A stretch of 64,000 nucleotides of DNA from Salinicola endophyticus. Its GTDB lineage: Bacteria > Pseudomonadota > Gammaproteobacteria > Pseudomonadales > Halomonadaceae. Positions 45,434 through 55,930 of this stretch are shown one piece after another (the first letter of the stretch is position 1; each line of letters begins with the position of its first letter). Both the position numbers and the translations under genes were made by a program. The DNA is taken from NCBI RefSeq assembly GCF_003206575.1, contig NZ_PZJO01000002.1:838170-902169 (forward strand), given 5' to 3'. The notes below the pieces were generated by a model. The model saw only the letters and a program-made list of their open reading frames with translations, ran no database searches and was not told the DNA's origin.

Positions 45434-45859
45434 CTAGCGGTAACGCCGCCCGTGCCACTCGAGCCATCCGCCCGGGCGTTCGCCACGCGGGTCGCGGTGG
45501 GTCCAGTGCACCACGCCCCCCTTGGCATTCCAGACATACTCACCGCGGAAACGCACCGTATCCTCGCGCGCGAGCCCGTCGAGCCGCGGCGCCAGATCGA
45601 TGTTGTGGGCGATCAGCAGCGTCTGGCCGCTCCTCAGGGCAAGCACGAAACGCTGATGCCGGCTGCCTTTGTCGTCATCGGGCAGCAGGCGCTGCACCTG
45701 TCCCTCACCCTCGACCCAGACGCCTTCCCGCTGGGCCTCGAAGGCCGCCTGCGGCGTCATCGCCGGTGCCTGCCAGTGAGCCAGCATCGGCACCACCAGT
45801 GCCGCCAACAGCAGTGCAATCACCGCACCGCCGATACCGCGCCTTGTCATTCGGGTCAT
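45434..45859 (-). CDS. DUF3465 family exported/membrane-anchored protein
   Basis: A 141-residue protein with an N-terminal hydrophobic segment (RGIGGAVIALLLAALVVPMLA) acting as signal or anchor, then the DUF3465 core: DDDKGSRHQRFVLALRSGQTLLIAHNIDLAPRLDGL, FRGEYVWNAKGGVVHWTHRDPRGERPGGWLEWHGRRY. It probably acts in the periplasm; the molecular role of the family is unknown. ATG 45859 has AGGGA seven bases upstream. It is convergent with the GT2-like gene (48-bp gap), and a terminator from the upstream protease operon lies before it. Confidence 0.85.
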   Translation of the reverse strand: MTRMTRRGIGGAVIALLLAALVVPMLAHWQAPAMTPQAAFEAQREGVWVEGEGQVQRLLPDDDKGSRHQRFVLALRSGQTLLIAHNIDLAPRLDGLAREDTVRFRGEYVWNAKGGVVHWTHRDPRGERPGGWLEWHGRRYR

Positions 45860-45971
45860 GGTCTCTTCCCTTGCCAGGGAGACACTGTGACACCGGGCCG
45901 GTATGCGATAAAGCCCAAGGCTGGCTCGCCGCTACGCGCGCGCCAGCCCTGCCGGACACAGAACCGGACAC

Positions 45972-46007
45972 AAAAAAAGAGGCCGAACCCAATACCGGGC
46001 TCGGCCT
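45972..46007 (-). terminator. terminator of the protease-inhibitor operon
   Basis: Minus-strand hairpin AGGCCGA...TCGGCCT with an inner GCCC/GGGT pairing, followed by TTTTTTT. It lies 86 bases downstream of the emfourin-like stop codon. Confidence 0.8.
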
Positions 46008-46092
46008 ACGCTGTGTGCCCGTCCTGGGCTACTTAATCAGAGTACGATATGCCGATAGAGTTCCCTGAATGGGAAAATTAGGCGTTTGCGAT

Positions 46093-46437
46093 TCAGGTAT
46101 CCGGCTCGTCCAGCGCACCGGGGCCATGCTGCCATAGCCCCACCACACCGCGTGGCGCCTGCGTCTCGTCGAGCGCGCACTGCCAGCACTCCGCTTCCGG
46201 CTGCTCGAGAAACAGCCGGAAGACGCGCCGATCGGCCCCCGCCGCCGCCGGCTCGCCCGGGTCCAGGCGATCGATCTCCTCGAGCAACCGCTGCAACCTT
46301 TCACGCTGACGCTGGCTGAGCTTGCCGCACTCGATCCGCCGCGGACGCTCCAGTCCCGGCATGGCGGCAAAGCCCCCTTCGCGCACCACCGCCAGCACCG
46401 ACGCCGGCGCCAGCCGGGGCACGCCGCGCGCGCTCAC
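46093..46437 (-). CDS. emfourin-like protein inhibitor of the adjacent M4 protease
   Basis: A 114-residue protein whose phrases SVLAVVREGGFAAMPGLERPRRIE, LSQRQRERLQRLLEEIDRL and DRRVFRLFLEQPEAECWQCALDETQAPRGVVGLWQHG resemble emfourin, the slow-tight inhibitor of protealysin first studied in Serratia. It has no signal peptide. The start is GTG 46437 and overlaps the protease stop (GTGA), so enzyme and inhibitor are coupled. The neighbour being a protealysin-type protease makes the call stronger. Conserved family positions cannot be checked here. Confidence 0.78.
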   Translation of the reverse strand: MSARGVPRLAPASVLAVVREGGFAAMPGLERPRRIECGKLSQRQRERLQRLLEEIDRLDPGEPAAAGADRRVFRLFLEQPEAECWQCALDETQAPRGVVGLWQHGPGALDEPDT

Positions 46438-47486
46438 CGCAGGACTCCCACATCGACCCAGGCCTGGCGCACCGCATCCACCACCGGGCTGTCAGCGCCG
46501 AAACGCTGCTCGGCGCAGCGCACGGTGATCTCGGCGAAGGTGGCAAAATCCGCATCCCGCGCCAGACGCGGGTCACGTAGCGCATCGAACCACACCGGCC
46601 CGGCGGCCTCCCAGGCGAAGCCGCCGAGGCGCGTGGCGGCCAGATAGAAGGCGCGATTGGGAATGCCGGAGTTGATATGCACGCCGCCGTTGTCGGAGGC
46701 GGTGTTGACGAAGGCGTCCATGTGCCCCGGCTGCGGGTCCTTGCCCAGCACCGGATCGTCGTAGGCACTGCCGGGATGGGCCATGGAGCGCAGCGCCCGA
46801 CCGTTGACGCGGTCGGTGAGCAGCCCCTCGCCGATCAGCCAATCGGCCTCCTCGGCCGCCTGCTCGAAGTGGTGCTGCTTGACCATGGCGCCGAACACAT
46901 CGGCCAGGGATTCGTTGAGCGCGCCGGACTGATCGGCATAGATCAGCCCCGCTTCGCGCTCGATCACGCCGTGGGTCAGCTCGTGGGCGACCACGTCGAG
47001 GGCCACGGTGAAACGGTTGAACAGCTCACCGTCGCCATCGCCGAAGACCATCTGCGCGCCGTTCCAGAAGGCGTTGTCGTAGTCTTCACCGTAGTGAACG
47101 GTACCCAGCAGCGCCATGCCTTGGGCATCGATGGAGTCGCGGGCGAAGACCTCCCAGTAGAAGCGGTAGGTTGCGCCCAGCCAAAGATAGGCTTCGTCGA
47201 CGGCGAGATCGCCGGTCTCCGGATCGCCCTCGCTGCGCACCCGCTCTCCCGGCAGGATCTCCTGCTGAGCGGCAGTGTAGATATAGCGCGCGGGCTCGCC
47301 GCCACGCTTGCCATCCGCGGGGCGCGCCGCGGCCTGACTGGCGTTGCGCAGACGAAACTGGGCGTCGGCCTTGAGCGTGGCCTGGGCAGAGCGCTGCAAG
47401 CGCGCGTTGCCGTGGGAGAGAATACGCTCCAGCACATGGGGCGGCATGAAACCGTGGGATTGACCTGGGCGCGTCGTCGCTGGCAT
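46434..47486 (-). CDS. protealysin-type M4 metalloprotease
   Basis: This 350-residue thermolysin-family zinc protease lacks a signal peptide. It starts with a short protealysin-type propeptide (HGFMPPHVLERILSHGNARLQRSAQATL), followed by the catalytic domain with HELTH (His168, Glu169, His172), the third zinc ligand Glu192 in GALNESLADVFG, and HINSGIPNRAFYLAATRLGG with the catalytic His. ATG 47486 has an ideal SD (AGGAGGT). Related Serratia protealysin is an intracellular-type enzyme that cleaves actin and is associated with host invasion. No role is established here. It is coupled to the emfourin-like gene. Confidence 0.93.
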   Translation of the reverse strand: MPATTRPGQSHGFMPPHVLERILSHGNARLQRSAQATLKADAQFRLRNASQAAARPADGKRGGEPARYIYTAAQQEILPGERVRSEGDPETGDLAVDEAYLWLGATYRFYWEVFARDSIDAQGMALLGTVHYGEDYDNAFWNGAQMVFGDGDGELFNRFTVALDVVAHELTHGVIEREAGLIYADQSGALNESLADVFGAMVKQHHFEQAAEEADWLIGEGLLTDRVNGRALRSMAHPGSAYDDPVLGKDPQPGHMDAFVNTASDNGGVHINSGIPNRAFYLAATRLGGFAWEAAGPVWFDALRDPRLARDADFATFAEITVRCAEQRFGADSPVVDAVRQAWVDVGVLR

Positions 47487-47597
47487 CGGACACCTCCTGT
47501 GATGAGACCAAGATCACAGTCAGTGTGGCTCAGGCATGGCGGCGATGCCGTGGCGGACCTGTTGCGTTTTGTCACCGCCCCGGGTGGGGCGATGGGC

Positions 47598-49304
47598 TCA
47601 GCTCAGATGCAGGCCGTAACTCGCCTCGGGCAACACACCTTCGAATTTGCCGAGCTGGGCGATGTCTCCGTCATTGAGTATCTGATCGAGGCGCCGCTGG
47701 GGGCTCTTGGTATTGAGTACCAGATGCACCTGGGCCGGCCGCCCTTGATCATCGATACGCTGCACCCAGGCCAGCGCACCGCTGGAGAAGCGCGCCAGCG
47801 AGCCTACCGGCGCGGTACCGAAGCGGCGCACGTAGCGCTGCGCCCAGGTGGCATCGAACAGCGCCGGATGACCCAGCACATGGCGGTAGCGCTCGAGCAA
47901 TGGCCAGGCGTCGCGATCCGCGCGGGGCTGTCCCAGCGCATCGATCACGTCGACCACCGCCATCATGCGCCCCAGTGGGCTCAACTGCGCATCCCCCAGC
48001 GCCGCCGGATAGCCGCTGCCGTCAAGCCGCTCGTTGGCCTCGCCGACGATGGCCCGGGCAATCTCCGGTGCCAGCCAGCGGCAGTGCTCGAGCTGGGTGA
48101 GCACTGCCGGTACGTGCTCGGCCAGACGCGCGCGCGCCTCGGCGTCGAGCGGCTCACGGCTGTCGAGGATCGATGCCGGCAGCTGGCACTTGCCCAGATC
48201 ATGCACCAGTGCGCTGGCCGCCACCGCCTTGATCACATCCTCGGGATAGCCCTGCCAGCGAACCAGATCGGTGGCACGCACCGCGACACCGAGCGAATGC
48301 CGCACCAGCGGCGTCTCCTCGTGCAGGTAACCGAGCGCATAGAGCAGCGCGTCCTGCCCCTGACCGCTCAGGGTGACCAGGGTATCGGCGTGGCGCGAGA
48401 GCAGCGACGAAGCGATCGCGCCGCCATTCTGCAGTGTCAGGATCTGCGCACTGAGATAGTCGGCGATCTTCTTGAGCCGCCGCGCGGTGGCGTTGCCGAC
48501 CGCCAACGCAGTTGTCTCCGCTGGCTTCGGGGCCGGACGCTGGCCGTCCGGCCCCCGGAACAGCGGCGAAGGTGAGAGTACCTTGTCGCGGGTCATCACG
48601 CTGCGCGCGCCCTCACGCTCGGCCTCCTTGACGCAGTACCACAGCAGACGCTCTTTATCGAGACTGGGATCATCGAACTCGCAGCCGATCAGTGCCTCGC
48701 GCCACCCCTCGTCGCTGCGCACATGGCGAATGGAACCGCTGAGGCGCAGCGACTGAAGACTGGGAAAATGCAGTTCGAGCGGCGCGAAGCGCTGACCCGA
48801 GGCCAGCGAGACGGCACGCCCCAGCGGCATCGCCAGCAGGCAGCCACCCAGGGAGAGATTGCGCAGCTCCACGGCCACGGGCGTCTCGTGCCCTTCCAGC
48901 ACGAGACGCGCCTCGACGCCCATCTCCGCGCGGATCGGAGCCCGGAAGGTATTGCGTCGATGCACGGTACTCAGCAGCTCAGGGTAGCTGCAGCGCACAC
49001 GCAGCCGGTCGCCATCGGTCTCGAGCCACTCGATCACCGCCAGGGTCGAGGTGCGCACCATGGCGCCGTTGACATGCCCGAAGAGGTGGAAGGCATCGCC
49101 CCGCTTCAGCTGCTCGGCCAGCGCCGGGACGGCACTGATATCGATGATCAGCGCATGATCGCGCTCGATATCGTCGAGCAGCACCGGCCACGACTCTTCG
49201 CCCTGGTCGAACGCCAGATTGACGCTACCCTGAATGCAGAGCGGATCGAGCCACTCCCACTTGGCCTTGGCATTGAGGATGTCGGTCGAAGCGGAGGTGC
49301 TCAT
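47598..49304 (-). CDS. YcgR-like PilZ protein fused to an altered HD-GYP domain
   Basis: This 568-residue cytosolic protein has an N-terminal YcgR-like region (about 20-110), a PilZ domain with the c-di-GMP motifs RNTFR (Arg117 to Arg121) and NLSLGG (149-154), a linker, and an HD-GYP-like domain (about 330-500). The latter keeps His336, His368-Asp369 (VHDLGK) and His397, but the HHExxDGxGYP motif reads ANERLDGSGYP at 423-433, so both His are lost. PilZ binding is predicted, but c-di-GMP hydrolysis is doubtful. It may be a c-di-GMP receptor that uses the HD-GYP part for protein contacts. ATG 49304; it lies downstream of serB on the same strand, 145 bp away. Confidence 0.9.
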   Translation of the reverse strand: MSTSASTDILNAKAKWEWLDPLCIQGSVNLAFDQGEESWPVLLDDIERDHALIIDISAVPALAEQLKRGDAFHLFGHVNGAMVRTSTLAVIEWLETDGDRLRVRCSYPELLSTVHRRNTFRAPIRAEMGVEARLVLEGHETPVAVELRNLSLGGCLLAMPLGRAVSLASGQRFAPLELHFPSLQSLRLSGSIRHVRSDEGWREALIGCEFDDPSLDKERLLWYCVKEAEREGARSVMTRDKVLSPSPLFRGPDGQRPAPKPAETTALAVGNATARRLKKIADYLSAQILTLQNGGAIASSLLSRHADTLVTLSGQGQDALLYALGYLHEETPLVRHSLGVAVRATDLVRWQGYPEDVIKAVAASALVHDLGKCQLPASILDSREPLDAEARARLAEHVPAVLTQLEHCRWLAPEIARAIVGEANERLDGSGYPAALGDAQLSPLGRMMAVVDVIDALGQPRADRDAWPLLERYRHVLGHPALFDATWAQRYVRRFGTAPVGSLARFSSGALAWVQRIDDQGRPAQVHLVLNTKSPQRRLDQILNDGDIAQLGKFEGVLPEASYGLHLS

Positions 49305-49449
49305 GCGGGTTCTCGATACCGGCAGCAGATACTGAGATACAATTTACAACACTATATTTCAAAAATCTTCTATTGCTGTTACTAAAATACACCCGAGGTC
49401 GCATCGCAGTGACCAGCGCCTCACTGGTGCCAGCAGCTGCGCATGCCGT

Positions 49450-50664
49450 TCACTCTGGCACCAGCGCCCACTCCGGATACTCCAGCAGATAGAGCAAGCC
49501 ATCCAGACCCAGGGTCGAAACCGACAGCGCGGCCTCACGGCGCACCAGCGGCTTGGCGTGGAAGGCAACGCCGAGCCCCGCCCGGGCCAGCATCTGGAGA
49601 TCGTTGGCGCCATCTCCCACGGCCACGGTCTGGGCCAGATCGAGCCCCTCGCGGCTAGCGATCTGCTCGAGTAACTGCGCCTTGCGTGCGGCATCGACGA
49701 TCGGCTCGGCGACCTCACCGGTCACCTTGCCGTCGCGAATCACCAGCTCGTTGGCATGGATCTCGTCGAATCCCAGGCGCTGCTGCAGATAGCGCGCGAA
49801 ATAGGTAAAGCCGCCGGAGAGAATGGCGGTGCGGTAACCCAGACGCTTGAGATGGCGCATCAGACGCTCCGCCCCGGGCATCAGCGGTAGCGACTCGGCG
49901 ATCTCGGCGAGGACCGATTCATCCAACCCCTCCAGCTTGCGCATGCGCTCGCGGAAGCTCTGCTGGAAGTCGAGCTCACCGCGCATCGCCCGTGCGGTGA
50001 TCGCTGCCACCTCGTCGAACACCCCGTGGCGTCGGGCCAGCTCGTCGATCACCTCGGCCTGGATCAGGGTCGAATCCATGTCGAAGCAGACCAGACGGCG
50101 GTGCCGCGACCACAGCTCGGCGGGCTGCAGGGTGACGTCGACCGCAAAACGCTCGCTCAACGCCAGCATGCGCTCGCGCAGTGCCTGAAGATCGGCGGAC
50201 TCGCCGCGCAGCCGCCACTGCAGGCAGGCACCATGGGGCAGCGCCTCGGGCGCGGCGTCGAGACTCGGCGGCGCCGAGAACCGCTTGATACGCTCGATGG
50301 TGAGCCCCTCACTGGCGGTCAGGGTGGCCACCTCGGCCACCACCTCGGCGCTGATGCGCGGCCCCAGCACGCTGAGCACCCACCGCGGTGCAGCGGCCTC
50401 CTCGGCCCAGCCGAGGGTCATCTCGGGGGTGACCGCCTCGACCCGGCAGTCGAGTCCGCAGATGTCGCCGGCACTCGGCAGCAGCGCGGCCACGTCGACC
50501 TCGTCGTCGGTCTCGACCAGCGCCTCCAGGCGGACCTGACCGAAGGCCACATGCTGATCCATGTCCAGCAGCTGCAGCCCTGCCGTCGCCAGCGCGGTGC
50601 TCAGGGTAGCGGTCTGCCCCGGGCGTGCCGGGCCGGTGGCTCTTATCACGAAACGTCGTGCCAT
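49450..50664 (-). CDS. serB: SerB, phosphoserine phosphatase
   Basis: This 404-residue enzyme catalyses the last step of serine biosynthesis. Two N-terminal ACT-like domains (about 1-180) precede a HAD phosphatase domain with the nucleophile Asp in LVCFDMDSTLIQAEVIDELARRHGV, AILSGGFTYFARYL (motif II) and VAVGDGANDLQMLARAGLGVAFHAKPLV (motif IV). I chose ATG 50664 (GGGG upstream), as the upstream extension from 50709 has no family match. It is 114 bp downstream of parC on the same strand. Serine feeds the cysteine pathway encoded at 62-64 kb. Confidence 0.96.
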   Translation of the reverse strand: MARRFVIRATGPARPGQTATLSTALATAGLQLLDMDQHVAFGQVRLEALVETDDEVDVAALLPSAGDICGLDCRVEAVTPEMTLGWAEEAAAPRWVLSVLGPRISAEVVAEVATLTASEGLTIERIKRFSAPPSLDAAPEALPHGACLQWRLRGESADLQALRERMLALSERFAVDVTLQPAELWSRHRRLVCFDMDSTLIQAEVIDELARRHGVFDEVAAITARAMRGELDFQQSFRERMRKLEGLDESVLAEIAESLPLMPGAERLMRHLKRLGYRTAILSGGFTYFARYLQQRLGFDEIHANELVIRDGKVTGEVAEPIVDAARKAQLLEQIASREGLDLAQTVAVGDGANDLQMLARAGLGVAFHAKPLVRREAALSVSTLGLDGLLYLLEYPEWALVPE

Positions 50665-50778
50665 GTTTTCCCCACGGGGCGCCGTCGACGCCCCTTTCGT
50701 CAGTGGCACGGCCGGCAGCGCCGGGCCGTGCGCTTGTCAGTCGGTGTCGTCTTCACAGGGTGGCGCGTGGCGGCGCGC

Positions 50779-53031
50779 TCAGCCCTCGACCTCGAGCCGG
50801 TCGACCTTCTGGAAACCGCGCGCCAGCTTGCTGCCGCGGCGCCCACGCTCGCCGGCATAGTAGTCGAGATCGGCCGCCTTGAGCGTCTGCTTGCGTTTGC
50901 CGGCATGCACCACCAGCGCCGCGCCCTCCGGCAGCAGCACCAGGTCGCGCACGAACTCCTCGCGATTGGCGGCGCGCTGGCCGGGAATCGCGATCATCTT
51001 GTTGCCCTTGCCCTTGGCCATCTCGGGCAGATCGGTGAGCGCGAACACCAGCAGCCGGCCCTCGTTGGAGACCACCGCCACGCGCAGCGTGTCAGCGGTC
51101 GGAATCCGCTGCGGCGGCAGCACGTTGCAGCCCTGGGGCACCGAGAGCACCGCCTTGCCGGCCTTGTTCTTGCCGAGCAGATCCTCGAGCTTGACCACGA
51201 AGCCGTAGCCGGCGTCGGTGGCGAGCAGGTAGCGCGCCTCGGGCACGTCGAGCATCAACCCGATCATGCTCGCCCCCGCCGGCGGATTGACCCGCCCGGT
51301 GATCGGCTCACCCTGCCCGCGCGCCGACGGCAGATTGTGGGCGCTCAGGGTGTAGCTGCGGCCGCTGTCGTCGAGCAGCACCAGCGGCTGGTTGGTCTTG
51401 CCGCGGGCGGCGAGATGGAACTTGTCGCCGGCCTTGTAGGAGAGTCCCGCCGGGTCGATGTCATGCCCCCGCGCGGCACGAATCCAGCCCTTCTCGGAGA
51501 GCACCACGGTGACCGGATCGGCGCCGAGCAGCTCGACCTCGGAGAGCGCCTTGGCCTCGCTGCGCTCGACCAGCGGCGAACGGCGTTCGTCGCCATAGGC
51601 CTTGGCGGCGTCGCGCAGCTCCTTCTCGATCAGCTTGGTCATGGCCGCCTCACTGCCCAGCAGCTTCTGCAGCCGCTGGCGTTCGGCCTCGAGCTCGTCC
51701 TGCTCGCCACGGATCTTCATCTCCTCGAGCTTGGCCAGGTGGCGCAGGCGCAGTTCGAGAATCGCTTCGGCCTGGCGCTCGCTGAGCCCGAACGCCGCCA
51801 TCAGTGCCGGCTTGGGCTCGTCCTCCTCGCGGATGATGCGGATCACCTCGTCGATGCTGAGATAGGCCGCCAGCAAGCCTTCGAGGATGTGCAGGCGCTC
51901 CTCGACCTTGTCGAGACGGTGCTGACTGCGCCGGCGCACCGTCTCGCGGCGGAAGGTGAGCCACTCGCCAAGCATGTCGTTGAGCGGCATCACCCGCGGC
52001 CGGCCGTCGAGGGCGATCACGTTGAGATTGACGCGCACGTTCTTCTCGAGATCGGTGGTGGCGAACAGGTGCGCCATCAGCCCCTCGACATCGATGCGGT
52101 TGGAACGCGGTTCGATCACCAGACGGGTCGGCGTCTCGTGGGTCGACTCGTCACGCAGGTCGGCGACCATCGGCAGCTTCTTGGCCTGCATCTGAGCGGC
52201 GATCTGCTCGAGCACCTTGGCCCCGCTGACCTGATACGGCAGCGCGGTGATGACGATGTTGCCCTCTTCGCGCAGGTAGCGCCCGCGCAGCTTCACCGAG
52301 CCGCGGCCGCTCTCGTAGAGCTTGCGCAGGTCCGCGGCCGGCGAAATGATCTCGGCCTCGGTGGGGAAGTCCGGCGCCGGCACATAGGCCATCAGGTCGG
52401 CGACGCTGGCGCCGGGATGGCGCAGCAGGTGGCAGGTGGCATCCACCACTTCACGCACGTTGTGCGGCGGGATGTCGGTCGCCATGCCCACCGCGATCCC
52501 GGTACCGCCGTTGAGCAGCACGTGGGGCAGACGCGAGGGCAGCACCGACGGCTCGTTCAGGGTGCCGTCGAAGTTGGGGGTCCAGTCCACCGTACCCTGC
52601 CCCAGCTCGGCGAGCAGGGTCTCGGAGAAGCGCGACAACCGCGCCTCGGTGTAGCGCATCGCGGCGAACGACTTGGGATCGTCGGGACTACCCCAGTTGC
52701 CCTGGCCGTCGACCAGCGGATAGCGGTAGCTGAAAGGCTGCGCCATCAGCACCATCGCTTCGTAGCAGGCGCTGTCGCCGTGGGGGTGGAACTTGCCGAG
52801 CACGTCGCCGACGGTACGCGCCGACTTCTTGTACTTGGCGTTGGCGGTCAACGACAGCTCACGCATGGCGTAGACGATGCGCCGCTGCACCGGCTTCATG
52901 CCGTCACCGATGTGCGGCAGGGCGCGGTCGAGAATCACGTACATCGAATAGTCGAGGTACGCCTTCTCGGTGTACTCCTTGAGCGAAAGGCGTTCGACGT
53001 CGCCCTCCGCCACCTGGATATCCATGGTCAT
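50779..53031 (-). CDS. parC: ParC, DNA topoisomerase IV subunit A
   Basis: This 750-residue subunit of topoisomerase IV decatenates daughter chromosomes. The N-terminal part includes [41 protein letters not shown], the quinolone-resistance region [55 protein letters not shown] with wild-type-like Ser and Glu, and the catalytic Tyr in MRYTEARL. The C-terminal beta-pinwheel has repeats such as [32 protein letters not shown] 53031 (MTMDIQ) is used; a start two codons later is possible. It is 168 bp downstream of parE. Confidence 0.98.
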   Translation of the reverse strand: MTMDIQVAEGDVERLSLKEYTEKAYLDYSMYVILDRALPHIGDGMKPVQRRIVYAMRELSLTANAKYKKSARTVGDVLGKFHPHGDSACYEAMVLMAQPFSYRYPLVDGQGNWGSPDDPKSFAAMRYTEARLSRFSETLLAELGQGTVDWTPNFDGTLNEPSVLPSRLPHVLLNGGTGIAVGMATDIPPHNVREVVDATCHLLRHPGASVADLMAYVPAPDFPTEAEIISPAADLRKLYESGRGSVKLRGRYLREEGNIVITALPYQVSGAKVLEQIAAQMQAKKLPMVADLRDESTHETPTRLVIEPRSNRIDVEGLMAHLFATTDLEKNVRVNLNVIALDGRPRVMPLNDMLGEWLTFRRETVRRRSQHRLDKVEERLHILEGLLAAYLSIDEVIRIIREEDEPKPALMAAFGLSERQAEAILELRLRHLAKLEEMKIRGEQDELEAERQRLQKLLGSEAAMTKLIEKELRDAAKAYGDERRSPLVERSEAKALSEVELLGADPVTVVLSEKGWIRAARGHDIDPAGLSYKAGDKFHLAARGKTNQPLVLLDDSGRSYTLSAHNLPSARGQGEPITGRVNPPAGASMIGLMLDVPEARYLLATDAGYGFVVKLEDLLGKNKAGKAVLSVPQGCNVLPPQRIPTADTLRVAVVSNEGRLLVFALTDLPEMAKGKGNKMIAIPGQRAANREEFVRDLVLLPEGAALVVHAGKRKQTLKAADLDYYAGERGRRGSKLARGFQKVDRLEVEG

Positions 53032-53136
53032 ACGCTAAGCCCTTGGTCAGGGTTCAAGAATCATTGTCTGCCCTCTTCGCGGCTTACCCGGCGGCAGGTC
53101 TTCGCGGAGGCGCTGTGAACCCCTCCCTGGGCGCTA

Positions 53137-53158
53137 CATTTGCCATCCCTGGCAAATG
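53137..53158. repeat. 9-bp inverted repeat between parE and parC
   Basis: CATTTGCCA-TCCC-TGGCAAATG is a perfect 9-bp inverted repeat in the 168-bp spacer between parE and parC. It has no T-run. It may be an mRNA processing or attenuation hairpin, or a protein-binding site. Confidence 0.5.
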
Positions 53159-53199
53159 ACCTCCGCTGAGACCTGCCCCCGGCGCCGCGCGCCCTGGCG

Positions 53200-55203
<2,004 letters not shown>

Positions 55204-55269
55204 CTACTGTTCAAATCATCAGTACCGGGTTGCGCCAGACGCGGGCATCTCACGTGTCAGCGGCCAGGG

Positions 55270-55926
55270 TCAGACCGCCGGCGGCAGCGTCCAGCCGCCG
55301 TGCGCGAACAGCGCCGGCAGATAGCGCGCCAGCTCGCTGAAGCCGTGATCACCACCGGGATGGATCAGCGTTCGGCAGCCGGCGTAGGCGTGTAGCGCAT
55401 CGCGGCAATCGAGCGTCTCGTCGGCGCTGCCCAGCAGCAACAGATAGCGCTGGGGGTGCACCAGGCGCGACCACTGCAGCGCCAGCAGTTGCTCGTGATG
55501 GGCAGTGCCGATGGTGAAGGAGTCGCCGGTGTAGGCGTTGACCAGGTGCTGTCCCTGATAATCGGCCACGAAGCGCGCCGGCTGAACCGCAGGATTGATC
55601 AGCACCGCCGGCAGGCCGTGGCGCTCGGCCAGGCAGGTGGCGAGAAAGCCCCCCATGGAACTGCCCACCAGCAGCGTGGTACCGGGCAGCTCGTCCAGGC
55701 ACGCCTCGGCGTGGTCGAGGGCGGCCTGGGGGTAGTGCGGCAGGTCCGGCGTGGCACAGGCCAGCTCGCGCCCGCCCTGCGCCGCCAGCGTCTCGCAGGC
55801 AGCAGCCACCAGCTGCGCCTTGGGCGAGGCACCGGCACTGTTGAAGCCGTGCAGGTAGAGCAGCGAATCCACCGGCGTAGAAACACCGGCGGACTCGCTC
55901 ACCATCACGGCAGAGTGCGCAGGCAC
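55270..55926 (-). CDS. yqiA: YqiA-family esterase
   Basis: An alpha/beta hydrolase of up to 218 residues, a relative of E. coli YqiA. Seen are LLYLHGFNSAGASPKAQLVA (oxyanion), TTLLVGSSMGGFLATCLAERHGLPAVLINPAVQP with the catalytic Ser (GSSMGG) and TLIHPGGDHGFSELARYLPAL with the catalytic His. It sits upstream of parE, as in E. coli. The substrate of YqiA is acyl esters in vitro; its physiological role is unclear. The start is uncertain: GTG 55926 or ATG 55905, neither with a good SD. It begins only four bases after the pgi stop, so it is probably cotranscribed. Confidence 0.88.
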   Translation of the reverse strand: MPAHSAVMVSESAGVSTPVDSLLYLHGFNSAGASPKAQLVAAACETLAAQGGRELACATPDLPHYPQAALDHAEACLDELPGTTLLVGSSMGGFLATCLAERHGLPAVLINPAVQPARFVADYQGQHLVNAYTGDSFTIGTAHHEQLLALQWSRLVHPQRYLLLLGSADETLDCRDALHAYAGCRTLIHPGGDHGFSELARYLPALFAHGGWTLPPAV

Positions 55927-55930
55927 CCGC

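Noticed and set aside
50026..53118. 1030-codon plus-strand ORF opposite serB/parC
   Set aside because: Antisense of two strongly conserved genes; the protein is Gln/His/Leu/Arg-rich with no domain structure.
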